Shown piece after piece: positions 18,804-31,378 of a stretch of DNA of 64,000 nt. The notes under the pieces are model-generated. The model worked only from the letters and a program-made list of their open reading frames with translations, was not told the DNA's origin and searched no databases. The number at the start of each line of letters is the position of its first letter. Position 1 is the stretch's first letter. Source of the DNA: Burkholderia ubonensis subsp. mesacidophila (GTDB lineage Bacteria; Pseudomonadota; Gammaproteobacteria; Burkholderiales; Burkholderiaceae); NCBI RefSeq assembly GCF_002097715.1, contig NZ_CP020738.1, forward strand, positions 620,001 through 684,000. The letters run 5' to 3'. Position numbers and translations under genes: made by a program.

Positions 18804-18889
18804 GCGCGGCACACCGGTTTGCAGGTTTCAGGCGGCCAGGGCGCACGGCCGCTGTCGAATTGGCGCCAACCCACCGATAAAGGATAGTC

Positions 18890-19695
18890 ATGCAAAACAA
18901 AAAGCTTTCAGTGATCGTCTGGAACGAGTTCGAGCACGAGCGGGAGGACGCGGGCGTGCGCGCAATCTACCCGGACGGCCTGCACCAGGTGATCGCGAGC
19001 GCGCTCGCCGAGACGCCCGCGCTCGGCCATGGCGCGCTGCCGCTCGAGATCGGCACCGCGACGCTCGACCAGCCGGAGCACGGCCTCAGCGAAGCGCGGC
19101 TCGCCGCGTGCGACGTGCTGGTCTGGTGGGGGCACAAGGCGCACGCGAAGGTCTCCGACGAGATCGTCGAGCGCGTGCAGCGCCGCGTGCTCGAAGGGAT
19201 GGGCCTGATCGTGCTGCATTCAGGGCACTTCTCGAAGATCTTCCGCCGCCTGCTCGGCACGAACTGCTCGCTGAAATGGCGCGAGGCGGCCGAGAAGGAG
19301 CGGCTGTGGGTGGTCGAGCCGTCGCATCCGATCGCGGCCGGGCTCGGCGAGTACTTCGAGCTGCAGCACGAGGAGATGTACGGCGAGCGCTTCGACATCC
19401 CGCAGCCGGACGCGACCGTGTTCATCTCGTGGTTCGAGGGCGGCGAGGTGTTCCGTTCGGGCTGCTGCTGGGAGCGCGGCCACGGCCGGATCTTCTATTT
19501 CCGCCCCGGGCACGAAGCGTATCCGACCTATCACGACCGCAACGTGCAGCGCGTGATCGCGAACGCGGTGCAGTGGGCCGCGCCGCGCGTGAACCTCGCG
19601 GACCGCTGCCCGAATTCGCCGCCGCTCGAGAAGCTCAGCGAGAAGAGCACGCAGTTCTCGCAGGTCGGCATCCAGCAAACCGCGGGAGACCTCGC

Positions 19696-19699
<4 letters not shown>
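18890..19699 (+). CDS. thuA: ThuA, trehalose utilisation protein
   Basis: A 269-residue cytoplasmic protein of the ThuA family, which adopts a glutamine-amidotransferase-like fold. Visible markers are [13 protein letters not shown] near the N terminus, [28 protein letters not shown], and [15 protein letters not shown] near the C terminus. In rhizobia ThuA and ThuB act together on trehalose through a 3-keto derivative. The start ATG at 18890 follows AAGGATAGTC. Its stop overlaps the thuB start in an ATGA junction, indicating coupled translation. Confidence 0.9.
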
Positions 19700-22381
<2,682 letters not shown>

Positions 22382-22383
22382 TC

Positions 22384-23316
22384 ATGACGAATGAACCTTG
22401 CACGACGATCGCGATGGGAACCGATGCGATGCCGTTCTCGCGCATCGTGTTCGGGATGTGGCGCATCGCCGACTGGCGGCTGTCGCGCGGCGAGCGCCGC
22501 GCGCTGATCGAGGCGGCGCTCGAACTCGGCGTGACGAGCTTCGACCATGCGGACATCTACGGCGACTACACGGCCGAGGGCCTGTTCGGCGACGTGCTCG
22601 CGGAGGCGCCGCAGCTGCGCGAGCGGATGCAGATCGTGACGAAGTGCGGGATCCGGCTCGTGTCCGCCAACCGGCCCGGGCCCGAACACCGGCTCAAGCA
22701 TTACGACACGCGGGCCGCGCACGTCGTCGCGTCGGTCGAGCAGTCGCTGCGCGCGCTGCGCACCGATCGGCTCGACCTGCTGCTGCTGCATCGTCCCGAT
22801 CCGCTGATGGATGCCGACGAAGTCGCCGCGACGTTCGCGGCGCTGCGGCGCGACGGCAAGGTGAGGTCATTCGGGATCTCGAACTTTACGCCGGCGCAGG
22901 CGGCGCTGCTGCAGGACCGGATGGTCGCCAACGGGATGTCGCTCGCGACGAACCAGGTCGAATGCTCGCTGCTGCATCTCGCGCCGCTCGATGACGGCAC
23001 GTTCGACCAGGCGCAGCGCTGGCGCTGCCCGCCGATGCTGTGGTCGCCGCTCGCGGGCGGGCGGCTGCTGACCGACGCGTCGCCCGCCGCGACGCGCGTG
23101 CGCGCCTGCGCCGAACGGATCGGCGGCGCGCTCGGCGTGCCGGCGACGACGGTGCTGTTCGCGTGGCTGCTCGCGCTGCCGTGCCGGCCGCTGCCGATCG
23201 TCGGGTCGAGCCGGATCGCGGCGCTGCGCGACGCGGTCGCGGCGACGCGGCTGCCGCTTGCGCGCGAGCACTGGTTCGCGCTGCTGCACGCGGCGCGCGG
23301 CACGGAGGTGCCATGA
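22384..23316 (+). CDS. aldo/keto reductase
   Basis: A 310-residue NADPH-dependent oxidoreductase of the YdhF-like group. The catalytic tetrad is visible as Asp and Tyr in [10 protein letters not shown] (about residues 52-61), Lys in QIVTKCGIR, and His in [23 protein letters not shown] and PLPIVGSSR complete the fold. It starts 2 bp after the porin stop and ends in an ATGA junction with a 15-codon frame leading to glucokinase. In this operon it may reduce a keto-sugar produced by ThuB, which is inference. Confidence 0.88.
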   Translation: MTNEPCTTIAMGTDAMPFSRIVFGMWRIADWRLSRGERRALIEAALELGVTSFDHADIYGDYTAEGLFGDVLAEAPQLRERMQIVTKCGIRLVSANRPGPEHRLKHYDTRAAHVVASVEQSLRALRTDRLDLLLLHRPDPLMDADEVAATFAALRRDGKVRSFGISNFTPAQAALLQDRMVANGMSLATNQVECSLLHLAPLDDGTFDQAQRWRCPPMLWSPLAGGRLLTDASPAATRVRACAERIGGALGVPATTVLFAWLLALPCRPLPIVGSSRIAALRDAVAATRLPLAREHWFALLHAARGTEVP

Positions 23317-23360
23317 CCGGGACGCTCAATATCACCGATATGCGATTGGAGAAACGATGA
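23313..23360 (+). CDS. 15-residue coupling mini-ORF between the reductase and glucokinase
   Basis: ATG at 23313 overlaps the reductase stop (ATGA) and its TGA at 23358-23360 overlaps the glucokinase ATG (ATGA). It encodes [21 protein letters not shown] ribosome site lies 5 bases upstream (23303-23307). It may merely carry ribosomes across the gap to keep glucokinase synthesis coupled, or be a leader-like peptide. Too short to prove as a gene. Confidence 0.35.
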   Translation: MTGTLNITDMRLEKR

Positions 23361-24376
23361 GCGACGCGACCCTCAACGATGATGCCGTCGCGCGGCGCGC
23401 GGTGCCCGCCGCCGAACCCCGCCTGCTGGCGGATATCGGCGGCACGCACGCGCGCTTCGCGCTCGCGACCGCGCGCGGCGAGATCGGCGATGTGCGCGTC
23501 TACCGCTGCGGCGACCATGCGGGCGTCGCCGATGCCATACGCGCGTTCCTGCGCGACGCCGGCGGCGCACGGGTGCGGCATGCGGCGATCGCGATCGCCA
23601 ATCCGGTGGACGGCGACCTCGTCAGCATGACGAATCACGACTGGCGCTTCTCGATCGACGCGACGCGCCGCGCGCTCGGCTTCGACACGCTGCACGTGGT
23701 CAACGACTTCGCGGCGCTCGCGATGGCCGTGCCGCATTTGTCCGAGGAGCAGCGGCGGCAGGTGGGCGGCGGTCATGCGCAACCCGTCGGCGCGCTCGGC
23801 GTGCTCGGCGCCGGCACCGGGCTGGGCGTCTCCGCGCTCGTGCGCGCGGGCGACGCGTGGGTGCCGCTGTCGGGCGAAGGCGGGCACGTGTCGTTCGCGC
23901 CGGCCGACGCGCGCGAGGATGCGGTGCTGCGCTACGCGCGGACCTTATGGCCGCACGTGTCGTTCGAGCGGCTCGCGGCGGGGCCCGGGATTGCGGTGAT
24001 TCACGCGGCGCTCGCCGAGCGCGACGGCCTTGCCGACGGCGCGAGCGAAGCCGACACCGCCGCGATCATCGACCGGGCGCTGGCCGGCGACGTGCGCTGC
24101 ATCGCGACGCTCGACTGCTTCTGCGGCATGCTCGGCAGTTTCGCGGGCAACCTGGCGCTGACCCTCGGCGCGACCGGCGGCATCTATATAGGCGGGGGCG
24201 TCGTGCCGCGCCTCGGCGCGCGCTTCGACGCGTCGCCGTTTCGCGCCCGCTTCGAGGCGAAGGGCCGCTTCGCCGGCTATCTCGCGAGGATTCCGACCTA
24301 CGTGATCACCGCGCCGCATCCGGCCTTCACGGGCGTGTCGCGGCTGCTCGCCCGCGCGCTGGGGGAGGCGGGCTGA
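23357..24376 (+). CDS. glk: glucokinase
   Basis: A 339-residue cytoplasmic glucokinase of the bacterial Glk family, phosphorylating glucose with ATP. The phosphate-binding motif [12 protein letters not shown] begins near residue 26. The catalytic Asp117 is in [23 protein letters not shown] and [10 protein letters not shown] follow, with [13 protein letters not shown] near the C terminus. The ATG at 23357 follows TTGGAGAAACG. As the last gene of the sugar operon it would capture glucose released from the imported disaccharide. Confidence 0.93.
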   Translation: MSDATLNDDAVARRAVPAAEPRLLADIGGTHARFALATARGEIGDVRVYRCGDHAGVADAIRAFLRDAGGARVRHAAIAIANPVDGDLVSMTNHDWRFSIDATRRALGFDTLHVVNDFAALAMAVPHLSEEQRRQVGGGHAQPVGALGVLGAGTGLGVSALVRAGDAWVPLSGEGGHVSFAPADAREDAVLRYARTLWPHVSFERLAAGPGIAVIHAALAERDGLADGASEADTAAIIDRALAGDVRCIATLDCFCGMLGSFAGNLALTLGATGGIYIGGGVVPRLGARFDASPFRARFEAKGRFAGYLARIPTYVITAPHPAFTGVSRLLARALGEAG

Positions 24377-24633
24377 CGCGACGCGCTGGATGCCGCGCTT
24401 GCCGGTTGCGCGCGGATCCTCCCGGCGCGACCCCGCGTCATCCCGCCCCGATCGCCGCGCCGTCATGGCCGAACGGCATGACGCGCGCCAAACTGTCTGC
24501 CGGACGTCGGCGTTCTGAAAGAAACCGGCCGACATTCGAAGCCGCGTCATGGAATACGCCGACTGGCGGCCCTACCGGAACTCATTTACTTTTGAACAAG
24601 TGACGCTCGCGCGCGGCGCGTTCCGGAGGGATC

Positions 24634-26607
24634 ATGGCCTCACTCCAGAAGGTCTGGCAGACGCTCGTCGGCAAACCCCTCGATCCGCTCGATCCACGCA
24701 CGCGCCATGCGATCGCGGTGACGCCGCTGCTCGCGTGGGTCGGGCTCGGCGCCGACGGCCTGTCGTCGTCGTGCTACGGCCCGGAAGAGGCGTTCCTCGC
24801 GCTCGGCCAGCACCACCCGCTCGCACTGTTCCTCGCGCTCGCGACCGCCGCGACGGTCTTCATCATCGCGATCGGCTACAACCAGGTGATCGAACTGTTC
24901 CCGACCGGCGGCGGCGGCTACCGCGTCGCGACCGCGCTGCTCGGGCCGAAGCCCGGGCTCGTGTCCGGCGCGGCGCTGCTCGTCGACTACGTGCTGACGG
25001 TCGCGACGTCGCTCGCGAGCGGGGTCGACGCGTTCTTCAGCCTGCTGCCGGTCAGCGCGCAGGCGTTCAAGCTCACGATCGAGATCGTCCTCATCATCTT
25101 GATGACGGGGCTCAACTTCCGCGGCATGCGGGAATCGATCATGGTGCTGTTGCCGATTTTCGTCGGCTTCGTCGTGCTGCACTTCGGGCTGATCGTGTAC
25201 GGCGTCGCGGTGCACGGCGAGAATCTCGCGTCGATCGTGCCCGACGCGGTGCACGAGGCGCACGGGATGTCGCAGTCGCTCGGCACGTTCGTGATGCTCG
25301 CGCTGCTGATGCGCGCGTTCTCGCTCGGCGGCGGCACGTATACCGGCCTCGAGGCGGTGTCGAACAACGTGAACATGCTGGCCGAGCCGCGCGTGCCGAG
25401 CGGCAAGGTGACGATGTGGTACATGGCGACGTCGCTCGCGTTCACCGCGGGCGGGATCATCCTGCTGTACATGCTGTGGCACGCGAAGCCGGTCGAAGGA
25501 CAGACGCTCAACGCGGTCGTGTTCGGCAGCGTGATCGACCATCTGGGCCTCGGCTCGGCGTTCGCGCGGCACGCGCTGCTCGCGGCCGTGCTCGCGTTCG
25601 AGGCGGGGCTGCTGCTGGTCGGCGCGCAGACCGGCTTTCTCGACGGCCCGGCGGTGCTGTCGAACATGGCGTCCGACTCGTGGGTGCCGCGCCATTTCCG
25701 CGACCTGTCGACGCGCCTCGTGCGGCAGAACGGGATCATCGTCGTCGGCCTGTCGAGCCTTCTGATCCTGCTGTGGACGCACGGCAACGTCGACGTGCTG
25801 GTCGTGCTGTACAGCATCAACGTGTTCCTGACGTTCAGCATGTCGCTGCTCGGCATGAGCACCTACTGGTGGCGCCAGCGCCGCACGGACCGCGGCTGGT
25901 ACAAGCATTTCCTGCTGACCGCGCTCGGGCTGGTCGTCACGTCGACCGTGCTCGTGATCACGCTGATCGAGAAGTTCACCGCCGGCGGCTGGCTGACGGT
26001 GCTCGTGACGAGCGCGGTGATCGCGCTGTGCTTCATGATCAATCGGCACTACGCGGATACGCGCACGCAGCTCGCGAAGGAGGATGCGCTGTTCTCCGGT
26101 GCGCCGCCGGTCGTCGACGAGGCGACGGCGCCGGGCAAGCCCGATCCGTCGCAGCCGACCGCGGTGCTGCTGGTCGGCAAGCATCGCGGCGCGAGCATGC
26201 ATGCGCTGCTGTGGGTGAACCGGCTGTTCCCGGGACACTTCCGCAACGTGATCTTCCTCGCGGTGGGCGAAGTCGACGCGAAGGCGTACGACGGGCACGA
26301 GCATCTCGAGCGGCTCCGGCACACGATCACCGAGTCGCTCGACTATTACGTCGCGCATTGCCGGCGCAACGGCATCGCGGCCGATTACCGGATCGGGTTC
26401 GGCACGAATCCGGTGCTCGAATTCATGAACCTCGCGTCGGCGACGCTCGACGAGTTTCCGAACAGCGTGTGCTTCGCGAGCAAGCTGATCTTCAAGCGCG
26501 TGAATTTCCTGACCGCCTGGCTGCACAACCAGACGCCCGTCGAGCTGCAGGCGCGGCTGCACGTCGAGGGCAAGCAGATGGTGCTGCTGCCGATGAACGT
26601 CGGGTAG
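24634..26607 (+). CDS. APC-superfamily permease (KimA-like)
   Basis: A 657-residue inner-membrane transporter with about twelve helices between residues 25 and 470 and a C-terminal cytoplasmic region of roughly 180 residues. The N-terminal signature LGADGLSSSCYGPEEAFLAL and the helix with GGGGYRVATALLG resemble the branch of the APC superfamily that includes the Bacillus potassium importer KimA. The tail (TAVLLVGKHRGASMHALLWV) resembles a small regulatory domain. The start ATG follows GGAGGGATC. It is preceded by a 257-bp gap and is independent of the sugar operon. Substrate could be potassium or an amino acid; I cannot decide. Confidence 0.82.
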   Translation: MASLQKVWQTLVGKPLDPLDPRTRHAIAVTPLLAWVGLGADGLSSSCYGPEEAFLALGQHHPLALFLALATAATVFIIAIGYNQVIELFPTGGGGYRVATALLGPKPGLVSGAALLVDYVLTVATSLASGVDAFFSLLPVSAQAFKLTIEIVLIILMTGLNFRGMRESIMVLLPIFVGFVVLHFGLIVYGVAVHGENLASIVPDAVHEAHGMSQSLGTFVMLALLMRAFSLGGGTYTGLEAVSNNVNMLAEPRVPSGKVTMWYMATSLAFTAGGIILLYMLWHAKPVEGQTLNAVVFGSVIDHLGLGSAFARHALLAAVLAFEAGLLLVGAQTGFLDGPAVLSNMASDSWVPRHFRDLSTRLVRQNGIIVVGLSSLLILLWTHGNVDVLVVLYSINVFLTFSMSLLGMSTYWWRQRRTDRGWYKHFLLTALGLVVTSTVLVITLIEKFTAGGWLTVLVTSAVIALCFMINRHYADTRTQLAKEDALFSGAPPVVDEATAPGKPDPSQPTAVLLVGKHRGASMHALLWVNRLFPGHFRNVIFLAVGEVDAKAYDGHEHLERLRHTITESLDYYVAHCRRNGIAADYRIGFGTNPVLEFMNLASATLDEFPNSVCFASKLIFKRVNFLTAWLHNQTPVELQARLHVEGKQMVLLPMNVG

Positions 26608-26775
26608 CGAAACGCACGGAAGACGTTCGCGCAAGCGTGAAAACGATTCAACATGACGCGGCGCGTCAGAACGTTCAGTATTCGAAACTTTTGGCCCGAT
26701 TTCGCGGAAAGATTTGGTAAGATGCGCGCGCTTCGTCGCCATCAACAGAACGACAAATCCTTTCCGAGGGGCTCA

Positions 26776-27768
26776 ATGAAGAACGCAGCGTCGTCCGTAT
26801 TCCAAGTCGCGCGCCGTGGCCGCACCGCGCTGTTCGCCGCCGCGCTGCTGTCGCTTTCGTCGCTGGCGAGCGCCGCCGCCGGCGACGAGCCGGGCTCGAA
26901 AGACCATCCGCTGCTCACGCGCTTCGCGGGGGCGACCATCAATGCCTATTCGCAGGCGCAGTTCGACGAGGCGTTCCTGCCGAACCAGCCGGTCGACGAC
27001 GTGAAGACCGCCAAGGGCCTGAATCTGGAAGGCAAGGTCACGCGGATCTCGTACTCGATCAGCAGCGACAGGTCGACGCTGGAAGTCGAGCGCAACTATC
27101 TCGACGCGCTGCAGAAGGGCGGCTTCCAGATCCTGTTCCGCTGCACGGCGGAGCAGTGCGGCGGCGAGCTCCAGAGCCTCGTGATCAATTCGGGCCGCAT
27201 GCGGCAGGCGGGCGGCGGCGGCGCCAGCTTCGGCGGCAAGCATCGCACGATCCTCGCGAAGCTGCCGCGTCCGTCCGGCGATGCGTATGTGTTCCTGCAC
27301 GTCATGGACGATTCCGCGTCGAACAAGCGCACGCTCGTGTACGAGGAAGTCGTCGAGGTGAAGCCGATGCAGACCGGGCAGGTCAAGGTGATGGATTCGA
27401 GCGCGCTGCAGAAGGGGCTCGCGGTGACCGGCAAGGTCGCGCTGTACGGCATCTACTTCGATACCGACAAGGCGCAGGTCAAGCCGGAATCGAAGCCGCA
27501 GCTCGACGAGATGGCGAAGCTGCTGACGGCCAACCCGGCGCTGAAGGTGTACATCGTCGGCCATACCGACAATCAAGGCGCGTTCGCGCGCAACGCGGAC
27601 CTGTCGCAGAAGCGCGCCGAAGCGGTCGCGCAGGCGCTGGCGACGACCTATCGCGTCGCACCGGCGCGCCTCGTCGCGAAGGGCGTCGCATCGCTGTCGC
27701 CGGTGGCGTCCAACACCGACGACGCCGGCCGCGCGCAGAACCGTCGCGTCGAGCTCGTCCAGCAGTAA
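26776..27768 (+). CDS. OmpA-family outer-membrane lipoprotein-like protein
   Basis: A 330-residue exported protein. The signal peptide covers about residues 1-35 (ALFAAALLSLSSLASAAA). The middle (about 40-200) is a DUF4892-like periplasmic region with a Cys pair (FRCTAEQCGG). The C-terminal third is an OmpA peptidoglycan-binding domain with LYGIYFDTDKAQVKPESKPQ, VYIVGHTDNQGAFARNADLS and QNRRVELVQQ. The ATG at 26776 follows GAGGGGCTCA. It probably anchors the envelope to peptidoglycan. DUF3617 follows in the same direction after 65 bp. Confidence 0.88.
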   Translation: MKNAASSVFQVARRGRTALFAAALLSLSSLASAAAGDEPGSKDHPLLTRFAGATINAYSQAQFDEAFLPNQPVDDVKTAKGLNLEGKVTRISYSISSDRSTLEVERNYLDALQKGGFQILFRCTAEQCGGELQSLVINSGRMRQAGGGGASFGGKHRTILAKLPRPSGDAYVFLHVMDDSASNKRTLVYEEVVEVKPMQTGQVKVMDSSALQKGLAVTGKVALYGIYFDTDKAQVKPESKPQLDEMAKLLTANPALKVYIVGHTDNQGAFARNADLSQKRAEAVAQALATTYRVAPARLVAKGVASLSPVASNTDDAGRAQNRRVELVQQ

Positions 27769-27833
27769 CCGTTCTTCAACCCGATACCGGCGGCCGCATG
27801 TGCCGCCGCGTGTCCACCCGCCGCTTCGAAACC

Positions 27834-28259
27834 ATGAGACTCCTGATCGCCGCCGCGCTCGCCGGCTTCGCCGTGTCGTCCATCGCCCAGACCGTGTCGC
27901 CCGGCATGTGGCACGACGAAGTCGCCTACACGTTGAACGGCAAGCCGCTGCCGGCCACGCAGGCGCCCGACCAGTGCCTGACGGACGCGGATGCGAAGAA
28001 CATCCGCAAGACGATGGAATACCGGATGAAGCGCGACAAGATCGATTGCACGATCACGAACTGGGACTATGCGGGCTCGGCGCTGCAGGTCGGGCTGTCG
28101 TGCGCGAACGCACAGGGCCGCGGCACGGCCAAGGTGACCGGCACGGTCACGCCGACGAGCTACGACCTGAAGGGGCAGGGCCGCGGGCAGACCGTGCAGG
28201 GCGGCCCGTACACGACGGCGTGGACCTGGCGCGGCAAGCGGGTGGGCGACTGCCGGTAA
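27834..28259 (+). CDS. DUF3617 family exported protein
   Basis: A 141-residue predicted periplasmic protein. A short signal peptide (MRLLIAAALAGFAVSSIAQ) precedes a mature part with VSPGMWHDEVAYTLNGK, a conserved DQCLTDADAKN segment and two further cysteines, as in DUF3617 proteins. The family has no established function. It may be co-transcribed with the upstream OmpA-like gene, with no strong hairpin seen in the 65-bp gap. Confidence 0.8.
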   Translation: MRLLIAAALAGFAVSSIAQTVSPGMWHDEVAYTLNGKPLPATQAPDQCLTDADAKNIRKTMEYRMKRDKIDCTITNWDYAGSALQVGLSCANAQGRGTAKVTGTVTPTSYDLKGQGRGQTVQGGPYTTAWTWRGKRVGDCR

Positions 28260-28436
28260 CGCGGCAGGCGCGCCGAAGCATGGAGGCGGCGGCCGGCATG
28301 GCCGCCATGATGATCGACCTCCGCTGAAAGGCCGACGGCCCGGCGTCGCATGACGCACGGTTCGCCGGCCGATTTTTATGCGGCGCTGCTACGGGCGGGT
28401 GAAAGCGCTGTTCGTTCAGGATTCCGGCATGCCGGA

Positions 28437-28598
28437 TCACCGGTGATGATGATGCGTATGCGACCGATGCGACCGCCGCGAGGATCGGTGCAGCAGCCGC
28501 TCGCGGATCCGGTCGCGGCTGCGCCGTTCGATGACGAACAGCAGCGCGAGCGCCAGGATCACGAGAAGCACGATGATTTGCACGATGCTGTGTTCCAT
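28437..28598 (-). CDS. small membrane protein with basic, histidine-rich tail
   Basis: A 53-residue frame that begins at an ATG (28596-28598) only five bases after a perfect GGAGG. It reads MEHSIVQIIVLLVILALALL, a single N-terminal membrane helix. A cytoplasmic tail rich in Arg and His follows (ERRSRDRIRERLLHRS, ending RSHTHHHHR). The strong ribosome site, clean helix and charged border support a real gene. No family recognised. The His-rich end could bind metal, but the sequence does not prove it. It is 97 bp downstream of another leftward small membrane gene. Confidence 0.6.
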   Translation of the reverse strand: MEHSIVQIIVLLVILALALLFVIERRSRDRIRERLLHRSSRRSHRSHTHHHHR

Positions 28599-28695
28599 GC
28601 TGCCTCCAGCTGGAAGGATCGACGATTCGCGTGCGCCGCGCCGCGTCGATGCATCGTCAGGCCAGTCCGTGCATCGCGCGGGCCGACGCCCGCGT

Positions 28696-28884
28696 TCACG
28701 TCAGCATCGGCACCGCTTCGACCAGCGCAATGCCGATCAGCGCGCCGATCGCGGCGCCGATCAGCCTCGGATGCCAGCGCCCCAGGTGCAGCCTGATCAG
28801 CAGCGCGCCGATCAGCACGACGCCCAGCAACATGAAAGTGACGACAAGAAAGCCGACTTCATAGTCGCTGTTGATGATCGCCAT
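28696..28884 (-). CDS. small two-helix membrane protein
   Basis: A 62-residue protein from the ATG at 28882-28884 (MAIINSDYEVGFLVVTFMLL), preceded by GAGGAGG. Two hydrophobic segments (about residues 11-30 and 41-58) are joined by a basic loop RLHLGRWHPR. It is probably an inner-membrane protein. The frame extends upstream, but the text there is not protein-like. No family recognised; it pairs with the 53-residue membrane protein just downstream on the same strand. Confidence 0.6.
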   Translation of the reverse strand: MAIINSDYEVGFLVVTFMLLGVVLIGALLIRLHLGRWHPRLIGAAIGALIGIALVEAVPMLT

Positions 28885-29174
28885 GATCGCCTCCTCGCCC
28901 GCGCCTCGCCGCCGCTGCCGGTGCATCGCGGCAGGTTTCGTGCTTGACGGGTCATCTTTGCAGTATATGCCACGAAATGACGCGGATGACCGGCGGGAAA
29001 GCGGCCCCGGCGGCGCTGCGCGAATTCCGGTTCGACCCCGGGATAAACGGCGTCGGGGCCGGCTGCAGCCCGATGCCGCGGCGCTGCGGCGGCGGGCCGA
29101 TTGGCGTAGTCTGTCGGCGAAGGCGGCCGTTCGGCCGCGGTCTCACCGGCCACCGTGCCGCGAGGTTCGATCCG

Positions 29175-31073
29175 ATGCGCATTCCGGTCCGCCTGCTCGG
29201 CGTTGCGTGTTTCTGCCTGACGACGTGCGGCGCGCACGCGTCGCCGTCCGCGCCTGACGCGGCCGCGGCCCGCGTCGACGACACGCCGCCCACGACGCTC
29301 GAGCGCGACGTCCACGAATTCGTGATCCAGCGCGACGGCTCGCTCGAGGAGCACGACGACGCGACGCTGCGCGCGAACAATGCGAACGGCATCGACGCGA
29401 TCGCGCAGCGCTACGTGTGGTTCGACAAGGACCTCGAGCAGGTCGACCTGCTCGCGGCCGAGACGCTCGATCGTGACGGCGTCGCGCATCCGGTCGGCCC
29501 CGATGCGATCCGCGACGTGCAGGAGCCGCGCTCGGCCGGCGCGCCGACGTTCCAGGACGGCGTGCTGCGCACGGTCGTGTTCCCCGGCGTCGAAGCCGGC
29601 TCGCGCACGCGCGTCGCGTTCCGCAAGGTGCGGACCAAGCCGCTCAATCCCGGTTATTTCGGTTACTTCGTCGAGCCGTCGCGCGACCCGGTCGACTACC
29701 AGCGGCTGGTCTTCGACGTGCCGGCCGACATGCCGCTCCATGCCGACGCGCGCGGCTACGTCGCGCTGCCGCCGGTGACCGCGAACGGCCGCACGCGCTA
29801 CGTATTCGAATACCGCCACGGTCCGTACGACCGGATCGAGCTCGGCGCAATCGGCTATCCGAGCGACGGCGACCGGCTGATGGTGTCGACGCTGCCCGAC
29901 TATGCCGCGTTCGCCGCGCGCTACCGCAACGCGGCGGTGGACCCGAGCGCGGACGATCCCGCGGTCGTGCAGCTTGCGCGCGCGCTCACCGCCAACGCGT
30001 CCGCCCCGCGCGACAAGGCGCGCATCCTGTACGCGTGGGTGCAGGCGAACGTGCGCTACGTCGCGCTGTTTCTCGGCGAGACCGCCGCCGCGCCGCACCG
30101 CGTGACCGACATCCTGCGCAACCGCTACGGCGACTGCAAGGATCATGTCGCGCTGTTCGGCGCGCTGCTCGCGGCAGTCGGCATCCGCAGCGAGCCGGTG
30201 CTGCTCAACCTCGGCTCCGTCTATACGCTGCCGTCGGTGCCGGGCTACGGCGGCGGCGCGATCAATCACGCGATCACGTGGCTGCCCGACCTCGGGCTGT
30301 ACGCCGACACGACCACCGGCGGCATCGCGTTCGGCTACCTGCCGCCGATCGTGATGGACCGCCCGGCGCTGCTCGTCGACACCGGCGTGCTGGCGCGCAC
30401 GCCGGCGACGCAGCCGCGCACGCGCACCGCGCGCCTTGTGATCGACGCCGCGCGGATCGACGCGCAGCGCTACCAGTCGTACATCGAGGACGACGGCTGG
30501 ACCGCCGAACTCGAGCGCAACGTGTTCCGCCGCGCGACGCGCGAGCGCGTGCGGCAGCTTGCCGTCGAGCGCCTGCGGCAAAGCGGGCTGCGCGGCACGG
30601 CGGAGCTCGTCACGACCGACCTGGCGGCGACCGGCGGGCCGTTCGCCGTGACGATGACGGGCGCGCTCGACCACGTCGTGTGGCCGGACGGCACGACCGC
30701 GGTGCCGGCGCTGTCGAGCCTGACCGGCGGGATCGCGACGCAGGTGCAGAGCTGGCTCGCGGAGCCGGTGCGCACCCAGGCGTGGGTCTGCATCGGCGGG
30801 GATTTCGACGAGACCGCGCAGGTCGCGCTGCCGGCCGGCGTCGCCGTGACCGACGTGCCGGCCGACACGGCGGTGCGGGATCGCTTCGTCGATTTCGCGT
30901 CGCACTATGTGTTCGACGCCAGCGCGCGCGTCGTGCAGGTCACGCGGCGGCTGCGCGCGCATTTCGACCGGCAGGTGTGCACGCCGGACGATTACGCGGC
31001 GATGCGCGCGTCGCTCGAACGGATCGAGCGGGATACGCAGGCGCAGATCGTCGTGCGGGCGCAGGCGCGCTGA
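29175..31073 (+). CDS. DUF3857 / transglutaminase-like exported protein
   Basis: A 632-residue protein with a signal peptide (about 1-22), an N-terminal DUF3857 domain (about 45-240) and a transglutaminase-like core (about 265-385). The catalytic triad is visible as Cys321 (RNRYGDCKDHVALFGAL), His365 (GGAINHAITWLPD) and Asp378 (GLYADTTTGG). The C-terminal part is beta-rich and variable. Such proteins act in the periplasm on an unknown target, possibly as peptidases or cross-linking enzymes. I chose the ATG at 29175 because it opens directly into a signal peptide. A short conserved gene follows after 94 bp. Confidence 0.85.
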   Translation: MRIPVRLLGVACFCLTTCGAHASPSAPDAAAARVDDTPPTTLERDVHEFVIQRDGSLEEHDDATLRANNANGIDAIAQRYVWFDKDLEQVDLLAAETLDRDGVAHPVGPDAIRDVQEPRSAGAPTFQDGVLRTVVFPGVEAGSRTRVAFRKVRTKPLNPGYFGYFVEPSRDPVDYQRLVFDVPADMPLHADARGYVALPPVTANGRTRYVFEYRHGPYDRIELGAIGYPSDGDRLMVSTLPDYAAFAARYRNAAVDPSADDPAVVQLARALTANASAPRDKARILYAWVQANVRYVALFLGETAAAPHRVTDILRNRYGDCKDHVALFGALLAAVGIRSEPVLLNLGSVYTLPSVPGYGGGAINHAITWLPDLGLYADTTTGGIAFGYLPPIVMDRPALLVDTGVLARTPATQPRTRTARLVIDAARIDAQRYQSYIEDDGWTAELERNVFRRATRERVRQLAVERLRQSGLRGTAELVTTDLAATGGPFAVTMTGALDHVVWPDGTTAVPALSSLTGGIATQVQSWLAEPVRTQAWVCIGGDFDETAQVALPAGVAVTDVPADTAVRDRFVDFASHYVFDASARVVQVTRRLRAHFDRQVCTPDDYAAMRASLERIERDTQAQIVVRAQAR

Positions 31074-31167
31074 GCGTCTGCGCGGCAGCGGGCCGGCGCG
31101 GCTTCGGGCGTGCGCCGGCATCATGGACGCGCGCCGTCCGCCGGGGCCGGCGCGCTGGAGGCGAATC

Positions 31168-31335
31168 ATGACCGAACGAGACTACGAGATTGCCGATCTG
31201 TCGAAGGACCTGCTGGGCCGGATCGTGCAGGGCACGCTGGCGGCCGGCGCGACGGTCGATGCGCAGCGCAGCGCGGAGCTGGCCGTGCAGTGCGCGACGG
31301 CGTTGATCGACAGGCTCGACGAGCGCAGCAGCTGA
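31168..31335 (+). CDS. small hypothetical protein
   Basis: A 55-residue acidic, helical, soluble protein: MTERDYEIADLSKDLLGRIV then AGATVDAQRSAELAVQCATA. The ATG at 31168 lies six bases after GGAGG, which is a strong start. No family recognised. It ends 43 bp before the convergent AraC gene. Confidence 0.5.
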   Translation: MTERDYEIADLSKDLLGRIVQGTLAAGATVDAQRSAELAVQCATALIDRLDERSS

Positions 31336-31378
31336 ACGCGTGGAACGCGTCGCGCGGCGGCGGGCGATGGATGCCGCG

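Noticed and set aside
24640..26745. 701-codon antisense frame over the APC permease
   Set aside because: His/Arg/Asp-rich composition with no domain, whereas the plus-strand protein is a recognised transporter.
28812..31169. 785-codon antisense frame over the DUF3857 gene
   Set aside because: Shadow frame; the plus strand has a signal peptide and an intact Cys-His-Asp triad.
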